From assembly GCF_018332695.1 (NCBI RefSeq), contig NZ_BOQN01000124.1, forward strand, positions 1 to 64,000: a DNA stretch of 64,000 nucleotides, written 5' to 3'. Under the pieces are notes generated by a model. That model was given only the letters and a program-made list of their open reading frames with translations. It was not told where the DNA came from and made no database searches. Source of the DNA: Paractinoplanes toevensis. GTDB taxonomy: Bacteria > Actinomycetota > Actinomycetes > Mycobacteriales > Micromonosporaceae. Of this stretch, positions 6,656 through 15,509 are shown in pieces (within the stretch, counting starts at the first letter, position 1; each line of letters begins with the position of its first letter). The translations under genes and the position numbers were made by a program.

Positions 6656-8146
6656 TCAGTACCCGGTGGGCACCATGCGGCTCATCAGCTGGTCGAGGTC
6701 GACGCTGGCGAAACCGACCCGCACGTCGCTGGCCCCGTAGGGCAGCCACAGCCGGCCGTCCTGGATCAGGCCGCCGCAGGAGTAGAGGACGTTCGGCACG
6801 TACCCCTCGCGCTCCACCTCGTCCGGGTCGAGCAGGCCGTCCGGCAGGTCGGCGATCACCCGTTCGGGGTTCTCCAGGTCCAGCAGCATGGCGCCGAGCG
6901 AGTAGCGGCGCATCGGGCCCACCCCGTGGGTGAGGACCAGCCACCCCTGTTCCGTCTCCAGCGGTGAACCGCAGTTGCCCACCTGGATCAGGTCCCAGCC
7001 CCGGTGCGGCACCAGCAGCGGGACGGCCTGCTGCCAGCGGTGCTGCTCGTCGCGGACGCTCAGGCCGAGCGTCTCGCCGTCGGACCGGCACAGCGCCAGC
7101 TTCTGCCCGCCGACGTAGCGCGGGAACAGGGCCATGCCCTTGTTCTGCGCGGCCGGTCCGTGCAGCCGGGACACGTCGAAGTGCCGCAGGTCCCGGGTGA
7201 AGATGACCCGGCCGGAGATGTGCCGGCCGTCGTAGGCGGTGTAGGTGGCCTGGTAGGCCAGCCGGCCGTCCGGATCGAGGGTCTGCACGAACCGGGCGTC
7301 CTCCATGCCGTTGCTCTCGGCCCGGGTGGTCGGCCACATGACCCGCTGGTGCAGGGGTGCCGCGCACGGGAACGAGACCGCGTAGTCCTCGGAGACGATG
7401 TGCCGGATCCGGTCCACCGTCTCCTGGGTGGTGGGCCGGGAGAGCAGTTCGGCCGGCACGTGCCCGATGACGTCCTCGAACTCCTCGTCGGTGTAGCGCT
7501 CGGGCAGGGTGGCCACCACGTACGCCGCGGCCTCGTTGTCGATGCCGTCGTCGATGAGGGCGGCCGACAGCTGGAAGCGGTAGTGCTGGGCGCCGACGCG
7601 CTGGCCGATCACCAGTGGGCCGCCGCGGTCCTCGAGCCGGATCTGGTCGCCCGGTCCGATGACCGCCGAGCAGAACCCGACCGACGAGATGTGTCCCTCG
7701 CCGATCTGGCGCAGGCTGATCGCCACCCGGAACTCGCCGGTTTCGAGGCCCTCCTGGTCGGGGTGGGCCACCATCGACGGGTTGCACAGCGCCGCCGCCT
7801 CGACCGAGTACTCGTGGCTGAAGTACGCCCCGATCAGGGTGCGGGCCGTCGGGGACAGCTCGATCTCCGGCGGCACCCGGTGCTGCACCAGCTCGTAGTT
7901 GTGCTGGAACGTCGACAGCAGGTCGTGGTGCCGGCCGGCGAACCGGGCCAGCACGTCGTCGAGCAGGCGGCTGGTCTCGGCCTCGTCGAGTTGCAGGATC
8001 CGCTCGATCAGGCTGGAGGCCCGGTTCTGCACGGTCTGCTCGTCCTCGCCGGGCACGAACAGCTTGATCACCACGCGCCGGGCGTCCGGCTGCATGACGA
8101 TCTCGTGGCGGGTGACGTACGTCTGAGTATTCATGGTTGCGGTCAC
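6656..8146 (-). CDS. GH130 family glycoside phosphorylase/hydrolase
   Basis: 496 residues. The GTG at 8146 overlaps the upstream stop (GTGA); an ATG at 8134 is the alternative. After an N-terminal helical region of about 150 residues comes a five-bladed beta-propeller of the GH130 type, with motifs such as NGMEDARFV, TYTAYDGRHISG, KGMALFPRYVGGQ and the late VLYSCGG..LWLPYGASD. GH130 enzymes act on beta-mannosides, mostly phosphorolysing beta-1,2- or beta-1,4-mannose linkages, and some hydrolyse. The enzyme has no signal peptide, so it is cytosolic, and it is the last gene of an operon with a toroid protein and a GT4 transferase. Substrate is not predictable from sequence alone. Confidence 0.83.
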   Translation of the reverse strand: MTATMNTQTYVTRHEIVMQPDARRVVIKLFVPGEDEQTVQNRASSLIERILQLDEAETSRLLDDVLARFAGRHHDLLSTFQHNYELVQHRVPPEIELSPTARTLIGAYFSHEYSVEAAALCNPSMVAHPDQEGLETGEFRVAISLRQIGEGHISSVGFCSAVIGPGDQIRLEDRGGPLVIGQRVGAQHYRFQLSAALIDDGIDNEAAAYVVATLPERYTDEEFEDVIGHVPAELLSRPTTQETVDRIRHIVSEDYAVSFPCAAPLHQRVMWPTTRAESNGMEDARFVQTLDPDGRLAYQATYTAYDGRHISGRVIFTRDLRHFDVSRLHGPAAQNKGMALFPRYVGGQKLALCRSDGETLGLSVRDEQHRWQQAVPLLVPHRGWDLIQVGNCGSPLETEQGWLVLTHGVGPMRRYSLGAMLLDLENPERVIADLPDGLLDPDEVEREGYVPNVLYSCGGLIQDGRLWLPYGASDVRVGFASVDLDQLMSRMVPTGY

Positions 8147-9225
8147 GCTAGGCCGCCTGACGGTCGGGTCGCACTTCGGGTCGCCAGCGTGCGGGCATGC
8201 TGCAGCGTGGACACAAGCGCGAGGGTGGATTCGGCTCCTTGGTTCACATTAGGACCATCTGCCGTTAATCCGTCATAACATCCGCCGGTTAGGGGGTCGT
8301 ACATGACAGTTTGAGTGTCGTTATCGCCGAGAAACCAGGCGATCGCGCGGAACAGGGGCTCCTCCCACCGATCGTCCCCGGTGACCGCCAACGCCGCGGC
8401 GCAGGCGTCGGCCACCGCGGCGGCCTCGATGGGCTGCTGGTCGAAGCGATGCTTGGGCACGTCGGCCCGCCAGCCGCCGACCGGCACCACCGACAGGTGC
8501 CCGGAATTGTCCTGCTCACGGCACAGCCAGGCGAGCATCTTCAGGCCGGTGCGCAGCAGCGGCTCGTCACCCAGCAGGTCACCGGCCGCGATCACCACCT
8601 CGGCCATGGTCGGGTTGGCGTAGGTCAGCTCGTCGGAGGGCCACACCCAGCCGGGGTCGGGGCCGGGCACCCCGACGGCGGTGGCCGCGTCGGCGAGCAG
8701 CGAGGCCGCCTGGCTGTCCCGCGGATCGGCGCGCAGCACCTCGGCGGCACCGAGTCCGGCGTACGCCATCGCCCTGGGCCAGACCGAGCGTTGCCGCGCT
8801 CCCGAGCGGAACGCGACGCCGGCCTCGCGCCGGATCCAGGGCACCGTGGATCGCGCCGCCGCCGTGCCCAGGCCCCACAGCGCGCGTCCCCACCAGTCGC
8901 CGAGGCCGGGCTCGTCGGCCCAGCGCCGGTCGTAGCCCATCCGGTTGCGGAAGGCGCCGTCCGGACCCTGCGCGTGGGTGAGAAACGCCAGGTAGCGTTC
9001 GGCGAGACCGACGATCTGCGCGGTCGGCCGGTGCTCCCGGCTGGCCACCAGCAGTCCGCGGCCGACGTCGTCGACGCAGTAGCCGTGCTCGCGCCGCACG
9101 ATGGCGTTGCGCGCGTGTTCGAGCAGGCCGGTGTCGTCGGAGAGCCGGGCGAGGTGGTTCCAGTTCGGTGCGGGCGCGTCGGTGATCTGAATCGGCGGTG
9201 GGACCAGCCGCAACCCCGCCGTCAT
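8143..9225 (-). CDS. Alpha/alpha-toroid protein of glycan cluster
   Basis: 360 residues from the ATG that overlaps the upstream glycosyltransferase stop (ATGA). Helix-rich throughout, with aromatic and acidic motifs typical of six-hairpin glycan-acting folds: HGYCVDDVGRGLLV, DGAFRNRMGYDRRWADEPGLGDWWGRALWGLG, FDQQPIEAAAVADACAAAL, YDPLTGGCYDGL. I cannot assign an enzyme family. From memory, similar toroid domains occur fused behind a GT4 domain in other bacteria, which fits the four-base overlap with the GT4 gene here. It is coupled by GTGA to the downstream GH130 gene. A role in making or trimming the same glycan is inferred from context. Confidence 0.6.
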   Translation of the reverse strand: MTAGLRLVPPPIQITDAPAPNWNHLARLSDDTGLLEHARNAIVRREHGYCVDDVGRGLLVASREHRPTAQIVGLAERYLAFLTHAQGPDGAFRNRMGYDRRWADEPGLGDWWGRALWGLGTAAARSTVPWIRREAGVAFRSGARQRSVWPRAMAYAGLGAAEVLRADPRDSQAASLLADAATAVGVPGPDPGWVWPSDELTYANPTMAEVVIAAGDLLGDEPLLRTGLKMLAWLCREQDNSGHLSVVPVGGWRADVPKHRFDQQPIEAAAVADACAAALAVTGDDRWEEPLFRAIAWFLGDNDTQTVMYDPLTGGCYDGLTADGPNVNQGAESTLALVSTLQHARTLATRSATRPSGGLA

Positions 9226-10376
9226 GCCGGCACGGCCGAGGCCGCGACCGGGGCGCGATCGGCCAGCAGGCGGCCGGCGAGGTTCTGGTAGCGCGCGGCG
9301 ACGGCGGGCCAGCGCAGCGTCGGCCCACCGGCGAGGCCGGTGAGGCGCCCGGCCAGGCCGGGCTCGGCGAGCAGGTGCCGGACGGCGGAGGCCATGGCCT
9401 CCGGGTCCTGATGGGGTACGAGAAGCCCGGGCCCGTCGGCGAGCAGTTCGACCGCGTGCGGGAACTCGGTCGCCACCACCGGCACCCCGGCGCCGACCGC
9501 CTCGATGAGCACCCCGGAGGTGACCTGCTCGGTCGAGTCGTAGGGCAGTACCACCACGTCGGCGGACCGGATCAGCCGGGACAGTTCGGCCTGGTCGAGG
9601 TAGACGTCGAGCCAGCGGACGGCGTCGGTGACGCCGAGCGCGGCGGCGAGGGCCTTGAGCGAGTCCCGGTACGCGTCCCCGAACTGCTCCAGGACCTTCG
9701 GATGGGTGCGGCCGGCGACGGTATAGACCGGCGCCGGGTCGCGGTCGCCGAGCAGCGCGAGGGCCCGCAGCGCCCATTCGATGCCCTTGCCCGGGCCGAG
9801 CAGACCCCAGGTGAGCAGCTGCGGCCGGTCGTGATCCTCGCGGGGGGCCGAGACGTCGTGGCTGCCGGCGCCGTGCGGGATCACCGCGATCTTGCGGGGG
9901 TCGAGGTCGTAGCCGGCGACGAGCCGCTGCCGGGCGGTGTCGGTCATGGTGACCAGGGCGTCGGCGGTGGCGGCGATGCGTTCGAGGACCTGCCGCTGGA
10001 GCGGGTCGGGGTGGCTGAGCACGGTGTGCAGCACGACGATCGACGGGACCTTCAGGGCGCGCAGCAGCGGCAGCACCTCGGCTCCGGCGTCACCGGGGTA
10101 GATCCCGTACTCGTGCTGGATGATCGCCACGTCGAAACGGTTGAGCGCGTTGGCCGCCGCCGCCCACCCGCCGGTGTTGTCGGTGTGCCAGGTGTGCACG
10201 ACGCGCGGGGCGCTCCGGTCGAGTTCGATTCCGCCGCTGACGTTGTCGCTGGCGAGAAGTCGCACGACACCGGCGGTACTGCTCGTATTGAGCTGGGTCG
10301 CGAGTGCGGCATTGAATGTCGCCAAACCGCATTGCGTGGGCGGGTACGTGCTCAGAAATCCATAGGTGGCGGGCAT
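9222..10376 (-). CDS. GT4-type glycosyltransferase
   Basis: 384 residues with a GT-B fold. The N-terminus FLSTYPPTQCGLATFNAAL is the acceptor-side glycine loop. The C-terminal half has LTWGLLGPGKGIEWALRAL (donor-domain start) and the donor-binding EQVTSGVLIEAVGAGVPVVATEF, the E-x7-E region of GT4 enzymes. It probably transfers a hexose from a nucleotide sugar to a cytosolic acceptor. It heads a three-gene operon (GT4, toroid, GH130) joined by four-base overlaps. AAAGG upstream of the ATG is a plausible ribosome site. Confidence 0.82.
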   Translation of the reverse strand: MPATYGFLSTYPPTQCGLATFNAALATQLNTSSTAGVVRLLASDNVSGGIELDRSAPRVVHTWHTDNTGGWAAAANALNRFDVAIIQHEYGIYPGDAGAEVLPLLRALKVPSIVVLHTVLSHPDPLQRQVLERIAATADALVTMTDTARQRLVAGYDLDPRKIAVIPHGAGSHDVSAPREDHDRPQLLTWGLLGPGKGIEWALRALALLGDRDPAPVYTVAGRTHPKVLEQFGDAYRDSLKALAAALGVTDAVRWLDVYLDQAELSRLIRSADVVVLPYDSTEQVTSGVLIEAVGAGVPVVATEFPHAVELLADGPGLLVPHQDPEAMASAVRHLLAEPGLAGRLTGLAGGPTLRWPAVAARYQNLAGRLLADRAPVAASAVPA

Positions 10377-10469
10377 GACAGGCCTTTCTGGTTCCGCGGC
10401 TGCCTCCCCGCAGCACGACTCACCGCACGTGCGCAGGCACCATTGCAGTGCTCCGGGAAATTGCTCCGC

Positions 10470-10498
10470 TTAACGTGCAATTCACATTGCGACGTTAA
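10470..10498. promoter_or_regulatory. Inverted repeat between two glycosyltransferase genes
   Basis: TTAACGTGCAAT (10470-10481) and ATTGCGACGTTAA (10486-10498) are inverted repeats with a 4-base loop and a single bulged G. The element lies in the 135-bp gap after the stop of the 10512-11507 gene and before the start at 10376. It is AT-richer than its surroundings and could be a transcription-factor operator or a weak terminator. Confidence 0.5.
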
Positions 10499-10511
10499 CA
10501 AGAAAGGCCAA

Positions 10512-11507
10512 TCACCTGACGATTTTTCGGTAAATCGCCAAGTAGTCGTCGACCATGCGGTCGGCCGAGAACCGTTGCCGGGCACGCGCGGCGCAGCCGG
10601 ACCGGTCGATCCCGGAAAGAGAGGAGACGGCGGCGACCGCTTCGTCCACGTCCGAGACCAGACGTCCGGTCACGCCCTCGTCGACCACTTCCGGCATCGA
10701 GCCCTTCCGGTACGCGATGACCGGCGTCCCGCAGGCCATCGATTCCACCACGGAGAGCCCGAACGGCTCGGCGAACCGGATCGGGTGCAGCAGTGCCGCC
10801 CCGGATCCGAGGATCCGCCCCCGATCGTCCGGCCCGACCGAGCCGAGATAGACGACCCGGTCGCCGTCGATGTGCGGTTCGACGTCCCGCGCGAAGAAGT
10901 CGGCGTCCTGGACGATTCCGCAGATGACCAGGCGGCGGCCGGCCCGGCGGGCGATCTCGATGGCCAGATCGGTGCCTTTGTCCGGGTGGATCCGGCCGAA
11001 GGCGATGAGGTCGTCGCCGCCGGCGGAGAACGGGAGCGCGGAAAGGTCGATGCCGTGATGCACGGTCGCGACATAGGTGAGGTCGGGGGAGCGGTCGGCG
11101 TCCGAGATCGAGACGTAGTGCGACCGCGCCTGGCGATAGGCGGGCAGGATGTTCGGCCCGGAGAAGCCGTGGATGGTGGTGAGCAGCGGCGCCGCACAAT
11201 GTTGCGAGAAGGCCAGCGGCAGCCAGTCGAGATGGTTGTGCACCAGGTCGAACTCGCCCGAGCGGGCCAGCGCGTGGGAGACGTGCAGCGCCTCCCAGAC
11301 GCGGCCGTCGTGGGCGCTCTCCTCGTAGCCGGTGGGGATGACGCCGTCGAGGGTGGCCTTGGTGACCGAGTCCAGGGTGGCGAAGAGGGTGACGTCGATG
11401 CCGCGTGCGGCCAGTCCCTCGGCGAGGAGGCTGGTGATCAGTTCCCACGGGCCGTAGTGCAGTGGCGGCGTACGCCAGGCGATCGGCCCCAGCAGCGCAA
11501 CTCTCAT
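10512..11507 (-). CDS. GT4-type glycosyltransferase
   Basis: 331 residues, GT-B fold. N-terminal RVALLGPIAWRTPPLHYGPWE is followed by FDLVHNHLDWLPLAF; the donor domain starts at DDLIAFGRIHPDKGTDLAIEIA, with AEPFGLSVVESMACGTPVIAYRKGSMPEVV as the nucleotide-sugar-binding segment. Related proteins are annotated as GT4 family members with unknown acceptors. It is divergent from the GH13 glucosidase at 11590 (82 bp between starts), and precedes the second GT4 gene on the same strand. Confidence 0.83.
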   Translation of the reverse strand: MRVALLGPIAWRTPPLHYGPWELITSLLAEGLAARGIDVTLFATLDSVTKATLDGVIPTGYEESAHDGRVWEALHVSHALARSGEFDLVHNHLDWLPLAFSQHCAAPLLTTIHGFSGPNILPAYRQARSHYVSISDADRSPDLTYVATVHHGIDLSALPFSAGGDDLIAFGRIHPDKGTDLAIEIARRAGRRLVICGIVQDADFFARDVEPHIDGDRVVYLGSVGPDDRGRILGSGAALLHPIRFAEPFGLSVVESMACGTPVIAYRKGSMPEVVDEGVTGRLVSDVDEAVAAVSSLSGIDRSGCAARARQRFSADRMVDDYLAIYRKIVR

Positions 11508-11589
11508 GACAAATACCCCTTTTCGGGAGTTAACCCCGGGTAAGTATGCCGACCCGGTGAAGTCGGCGTTCTCGTGTTAGAGAAGACGC

Positions 11590-13275
11590 ATGACGGATCT
11601 CTGGTGGAAAAGTGCGGTCGTTTACCAGATCTACCCGCGCAGCTTCGCGGACGCCGACGGCGACGGCATGGGCGACCTGCGGGGAATCATCGACCATCTG
11701 GACCACCTGGCCGAGTTGGGCGTCGACGTCATCTGGCTGTCCCCCATCCACAAGTCGCCGCAGGACGACAACGGCTACGACATCAGCGACTATCAGGACA
11801 TCGACCCGCTCTTCGGCGACCTGGCCACGTTCGACGAGCTGATGACCGCTGCGCATTCCCGTGGCCTGAAGCTCATCATGGACCTGGTGGTGAACCACAG
11901 CTCGGACGAGCACCCCTGGTTCGTCGAGAGCCGGTCGAGCAAGGACAACCCGAAGCGCGACTGGTATTGGTGGCGGCCCGCCCGGGACGGCATGGAGGCG
12001 GGCACGCCCGGTGCCGAGCCGACCAACTGGGGGTCCGCGTTCGGCGGCCCGGCCTGGGAGTACGACAAGGAGACCGGCGAGTACTACCTGCACCTGTTCT
12101 CGCCCAAGCAGCCCGATCTCAACTGGGAGAACCCGGAGGTCCGCGCGGCGGTCTACGAGATGATGCGCTGGTGGCTGGACCGGGGCGTGGACGGCTTCCG
12201 GATGGACGTCATCAACATGATCTCCAAGGTGCTCCCGCTGGAGGACGGCCGGCTCACCGCCGGGCAGGCGTACGCGGACGGGTCGGCCGGCTACATCAAC
12301 GGCCCGCGCAACCACGAGTTCCTGCACGAGATGTACGAGCAGGTCTTCGCCGGCCGCGAGGGACTGCTGACCGTCGGCGAGATGCCGGGCGTGACGGTGG
12401 ACGAGGCGATCCGCTTCACCGCCCAGGACCGCCAGGAGGTCGACATGGTCTTCCAGTTCGACCACGTCTGGGCGGACCGCGGCGGCGACCCGTGGCGGAT
12501 CTTCCCGCTCCAGCTCACCGTCCTGAAGGGGATCTTCGGGCGGTGGCAGGCCGGCCTGGCCGAGGAGGGCTGGAACAGTCTCTACTGGAACAACCACGAC
12601 CAGCCGCGGGTGGTCTCCCGCTACGGCGACGACAGCCCCGAGTTCCGCGCCGCCTCGGCCAAGATGCTCGGCACGGTGCTGCACCTGCACCGCGGCACGC
12701 CGTACGTCTACCAGGGCGAAGAGCTCGGCATGACGAACTACCCGTTCGCGAGCATCACCGATTTCCGGGACATCGAGGCGCTCGGTCAGTTCCGGCAGGC
12801 GACCGAGATCGAGGGCCGGGAAGCCGCCGATGTGCTGACCGTGCTGCGGGCTCGCGGCCGGGACAACGCGCGCACCCCGATGCAGTGGGACGACTCGCCG
12901 AACGGCGGGTTCAGCACCACCACGCCGTGGCTCGCGGTCAACCCGAACTATCCGCAGATCAACGCGAAGGCCGAGCGGGCCGATCCGGACTCGGTCTTCC
13001 ACTACTACCGCCAGTTGATCAAGCTGCGGCACGAGGAGCCGGCCGTGGTCGACGGCGACTTCACCATGCTGCTGCCGAACGACGAGCGGCTGTACGCGTA
13101 CACCCGGCGGCTGAACGAGACGGAACTGCTGGTGATCGGCAACTTCACCGGCGAGACGGTGGAGGCCGAGATCGACGGCTGGGCCGGCGCCGAGTTGGTG
13201 CTGTCCAACCTGCCCGCCAACGGCCTGACCATGGCGCCCTGGCAGACCGTCGTCTATCGGCGGGCCACCACGTAA
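11590..13275 (+). CDS. GH13 alpha-glucosidase (oligo-1,6-glucosidase type)
   Basis: 561 residues, full length for GH13 exo-alpha-glucosidases, with no signal peptide, so cytosolic. Catalytic residues are visible: nucleophile D206 (GFRMDVIN), acid/base E264 (VGEMP) and stabiliser D337 (NNHDQPR). Other GH13 regions are DLVVNHSSDEH and the N-terminal WWKSAVVYQIYPRSF. The VINMISK sequence after the nucleophile Asp is typical of alpha-1,4/1,6-glucosidases such as oligo-1,6-glucosidase. It would release glucose from malto- or isomalto-oligosaccharides or sucrose-like substrates. It is transcribed away from the GT/GH130 cluster, and its last 22 bases overlap the convergent GntR-TetR regulator. Confidence 0.9.
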   Translation: MTDLWWKSAVVYQIYPRSFADADGDGMGDLRGIIDHLDHLAELGVDVIWLSPIHKSPQDDNGYDISDYQDIDPLFGDLATFDELMTAAHSRGLKLIMDLVVNHSSDEHPWFVESRSSKDNPKRDWYWWRPARDGMEAGTPGAEPTNWGSAFGGPAWEYDKETGEYYLHLFSPKQPDLNWENPEVRAAVYEMMRWWLDRGVDGFRMDVINMISKVLPLEDGRLTAGQAYADGSAGYINGPRNHEFLHEMYEQVFAGREGLLTVGEMPGVTVDEAIRFTAQDRQEVDMVFQFDHVWADRGGDPWRIFPLQLTVLKGIFGRWQAGLAEEGWNSLYWNNHDQPRVVSRYGDDSPEFRAASAKMLGTVLHLHRGTPYVYQGEELGMTNYPFASITDFRDIEALGQFRQATEIEGREAADVLTVLRARGRDNARTPMQWDDSPNGGFSTTTPWLAVNPNYPQINAKAERADPDSVFHYYRQLIKLRHEEPAVVDGDFTMLLPNDERLYAYTRRLNETELLVIGNFTGETVEAEIDGWAGAELVLSNLPANGLTMAPWQTVVYRRATT

Positions 13276-14138
13276 GGCTCCAGGCCGTCGAGCAGCCGGG
13301 CCAGGCCGAACTCGAAGAGCAGGGTCAGATCGAAGTCGAAGTCCTCCGTGGTCAGCTCGCGAAAGTGCGGCATCGCACGGTCGTCGAGCACCGCCAGGAA
13401 CCGGCCGGTCTGCGCTTCCACCCACTGGTCGTTGGTCAGCCCGCTGTCCCGGATCGCCTGTGCCTCCGGCTCCAGCGCGCTGGCCACGCCGCGGACGAAC
13501 GTGAACGTCACGATCTGGATGTACATCCGGTCGGCCAGCGGCAGGCCGGTGCCGTCGAAGGCGGCCATCACCCACTCGCTGAGCCGCATCGCGTTCGGCG
13601 CCATCTGCGGCCGGGTGATCGACATCGTCGGCGCCAGCCACGGGTGCCGCTGGAACACGGTCCACTCGAGCCGCGCGACCAGTTCGAGGGCGGCCCGCCA
13701 CCCGCGCGGCGGGCGGGCCGGCAGCGGCAACTCGCCCACCGCGGTGTCGATCATGGCGAGGGTCAGGTCGTCCTTGCCGGGCACGTGCCGGTACAGCGAC
13801 ATCGTGGAGACGCCCAGCGTGGCCGCGATGCGCCGCATGGACAGCTCGGCCATCCCCTCGGTGTCGGCGATGTCGATGGCCGCCGCGATGATCTTTTCCC
13901 GGGTCAGCTCGTGGTCGCGGCGCGGGGCCGGCCCGGCCACCACCGTGCCGACGCCGGGACGGGCCACGGTCAGGCCCTCCTCGCGCAGCGCCGCGTGCGC
14001 CTTGGTCGCGGTGGCGATCGCGACACTCCACTCGCGCACCAGGGCCCGCGCCGACGGCACCCGGTCGCCGGGCCGCAGCTCGCCGGATTCGATGCGGCGG
14101 CGAATGTCCTGGACGATGCGCCGATATGGGGCTTCCAA
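13254..14138 (-). CDS. GntR-TetR hybrid transcriptional regulator
   Basis: 294 residues from a TTG at 14138 with GGGAGG nine bases upstream; a TTG at 14162 is an in-frame alternative. Residues 1-70 form a GntR winged helix (PYRRIVQDIRRRIESGELRPGDRVPSARALV...VAIATATKAHAAL). Residues 80-140 form a TetR helix-turn-helix (TREKIIAAAIDIADTEG..SMRRIAATLGVSTMSLYRHVPGKDDL), followed by a TetR_C ligand domain. The fusion is common in actinobacteria. It is divergent from the FAD monooxygenase gene and three CTAGTACA sites lie between them, so local repression relieved by a small molecule is likely. Confidence 0.85.
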   Translation of the reverse strand: MEAPYRRIVQDIRRRIESGELRPGDRVPSARALVREWSVAIATATKAHAALREEGLTVARPGVGTVVAGPAPRRDHELTREKIIAAAIDIADTEGMAELSMRRIAATLGVSTMSLYRHVPGKDDLTLAMIDTAVGELPLPARPPRGWRAALELVARLEWTVFQRHPWLAPTMSITRPQMAPNAMRLSEWVMAAFDGTGLPLADRMYIQIVTFTFVRGVASALEPEAQAIRDSGLTNDQWVEAQTGRFLAVLDDRAMPHFRELTTEDFDFDLTLLFEFGLARLLDGLEPYVVARR

Positions 14139-14139
14139 A

Positions 14140-14220
14140 CTAGTACACCTCCCGCTCCCCAACGCACCGTACTAGTACAGTTTGCCAGCCTAAATCATGC
14201 GTCCTAGCCTGGCTAGTACA
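14140..14220. promoter_or_regulatory. Three CTAGTACA operator-like sites
   Basis: CTAGTACA occurs at 14140-14147, 14172-14179 and 14213-14220. The middle copy is part of the perfect palindrome GTACTAGTAC (14169-14178). The first sits between the Shine-Dalgarno site and the TTG start of the GntR-TetR gene and the third lies about 30 bp before the monooxygenase start, so a bound regulator could control both genes. Confidence 0.6.
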
Positions 14221-14252
14221 TCGATATACGGAGTACGCAGGAGGACGGGGAC

Positions 14253-15509
14253 ATGCGGGTTCTGATTTCCGGCGCGGGGATCGCCGGTCCGGCGCTGGCG
14301 CTCTGGCTGCACCGCGCGGGCGCCGACGTGACAGTGGTGGAGAAGGCGGCGACGCCGCGTCCGGGCGGGCACGCGGTGGACGTGCGCGGCGTGGCCCGCC
14401 GCGTGATCGAGAAGATGGGCGTGCGCGAGGCGATCCGGCAGAAGCAGATCGACGACCGCGGCTTCGCCCTGGTCGACGCGCGTGGCCGCCGGATGGCGGC
14501 GCTGCCGGCCGACATGTTCGGCGGCGAGGGCATCGTGGCCGAGATCGAGATCGCCCGCGGCGACCTGGCCCGCGTTCTTTACGACGCGACCGCGCCGAAC
14601 GTCACCTATCGCTTCGGCGACCGGATCACGGCCATCGACCGGCGGGACGTCACGTTCGCCGGCGGCCACCGCGAAGAGTTCGACGTCGTGGTCGGCGCCG
14701 ACGGCGTCCGTTCCGGAGTCCGCCGGATCGCGTTCGGTCCGCACACCGACTACGTCCGCCCGCTCGGCGGCTACAGCTCGTACTTCACCGTGCCCGACCC
14801 GGGCGACCTCGGTAACTGGAGCACGATGTACAACGCGCCCGGCGGCCGAGCGGTCCTGGTCCGCCCCGAGGCCGGCGGCACCGCGAAGGCCAGCCTCAGC
14901 TTCCGCACCCGGGAGGTCTTCGACCGGCTGACCCGCGAGGAGCAGATCCGGCTGTTGACCGAGCGGTTCGCCGGCGTCGGCTGGCGGGTGCCGTCGCTGC
15001 TGGCGGACCTGCCGAAGGCCGACGACCTCTACTTCGACGAGGTCAGTCAGGTGCACGTCGAGAAGTGGGCGCGCGGCCGGGTGGTGCTGCTCGGCGACGC
15101 CGGTTACTGCGGTTCCCCGCTGGGCGGCATGGGCACCAGCATGAGCCTGGTCGGCGCCTATGTCCTCGCGGGCGAACTGTCCGCGAGCAAGAGCCCCGAG
15201 GAGGCCTTTGCCGCCTATCAGCGACAGATGGCCGACTATGTCGCCGAGGGCACCCGACTGCCGCCCGGCGGGATCGCCATGTCCGCCCCGAACAACCCGA
15301 TCCTGATCCGCGCGCGGGCGCTGTCGATGGCGATGATGAACCGCTGGCCGATGAAGCAGATGCTGGCCAAGCAGTTCGGCAAGGCCGACGCGATCACGAT
15401 CGAGGACTACCCGCGGCTATCGCAGCACGACCAGCCCGTCCAGCACGACCCCCGGGCGCTCGACCTCGACCCGTACCGTGTGCGCACCGCTGGTGGGCCA
15501 GGAGCGTGA
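14253..15509 (+). CDS. FAD-dependent monooxygenase
   Basis: 418 residues. GGAGG precedes the ATG. The FAD-binding GAGIAGPALALWLHRAG lies at 7-23, a DG motif (VVVGADGVRSGVRR) near 150, and the second FAD motif VVLLGDAGYCGSPLGGMG near 275-292. This is a PHBH-fold class A flavoprotein hydroxylase similar to TetX/PgaE-type enzymes that oxidise aromatic or polyketide substrates with NAD(P)H. Its substrate is unknown. It is divergent from the GntR-TetR regulator, and its last 93 bases are antisense to the 3' end of the secreted amidase gene. Confidence 0.87.
   Translation: MRVLISGAGIAGPALALWLHRAGADVTVVEKAATPRPGGHAVDVRGVARRVIEKMGVREAIRQKQIDDRGFALVDARGRRMAALPADMFGGEGIVAEIEIARGDLARVLYDATAPNVTYRFGDRITAIDRRDVTFAGGHREEFDVVVGADGVRSGVRRIAFGPHTDYVRPLGGYSSYFTVPDPGDLGNWSTMYNAPGGRAVLVRPEAGGTAKASLSFRTREVFDRLTREEQIRLLTERFAGVGWRVPSLLADLPKADDLYFDEVSQVHVEKWARGRVVLLGDAGYCGSPLGGMGTSMSLVGAYVLAGELSASKSPEEAFAAYQRQMADYVAEGTRLPPGGIAMSAPNNPILIRARALSMAMMNRWPMKQMLAKQFGKADAITIEDYPRLSQHDQPVQHDPRALDLDPYRVRTAGGPGA

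Noticed and set aside
9198..11543. Plus-strand frame of about 781 codons across the glycosyltransferases
   Set aside because: It is the shadow of two GT4 genes with clear motifs; the product is low-complexity and has no ribosome site.
11574..14207. 877-codon frame overlapping the GH13 gene in another frame
   Set aside because: The GH13 frame has all catalytic residues; the alternative is Arg-rich noise continuing antisense through the GntR-TetR gene.
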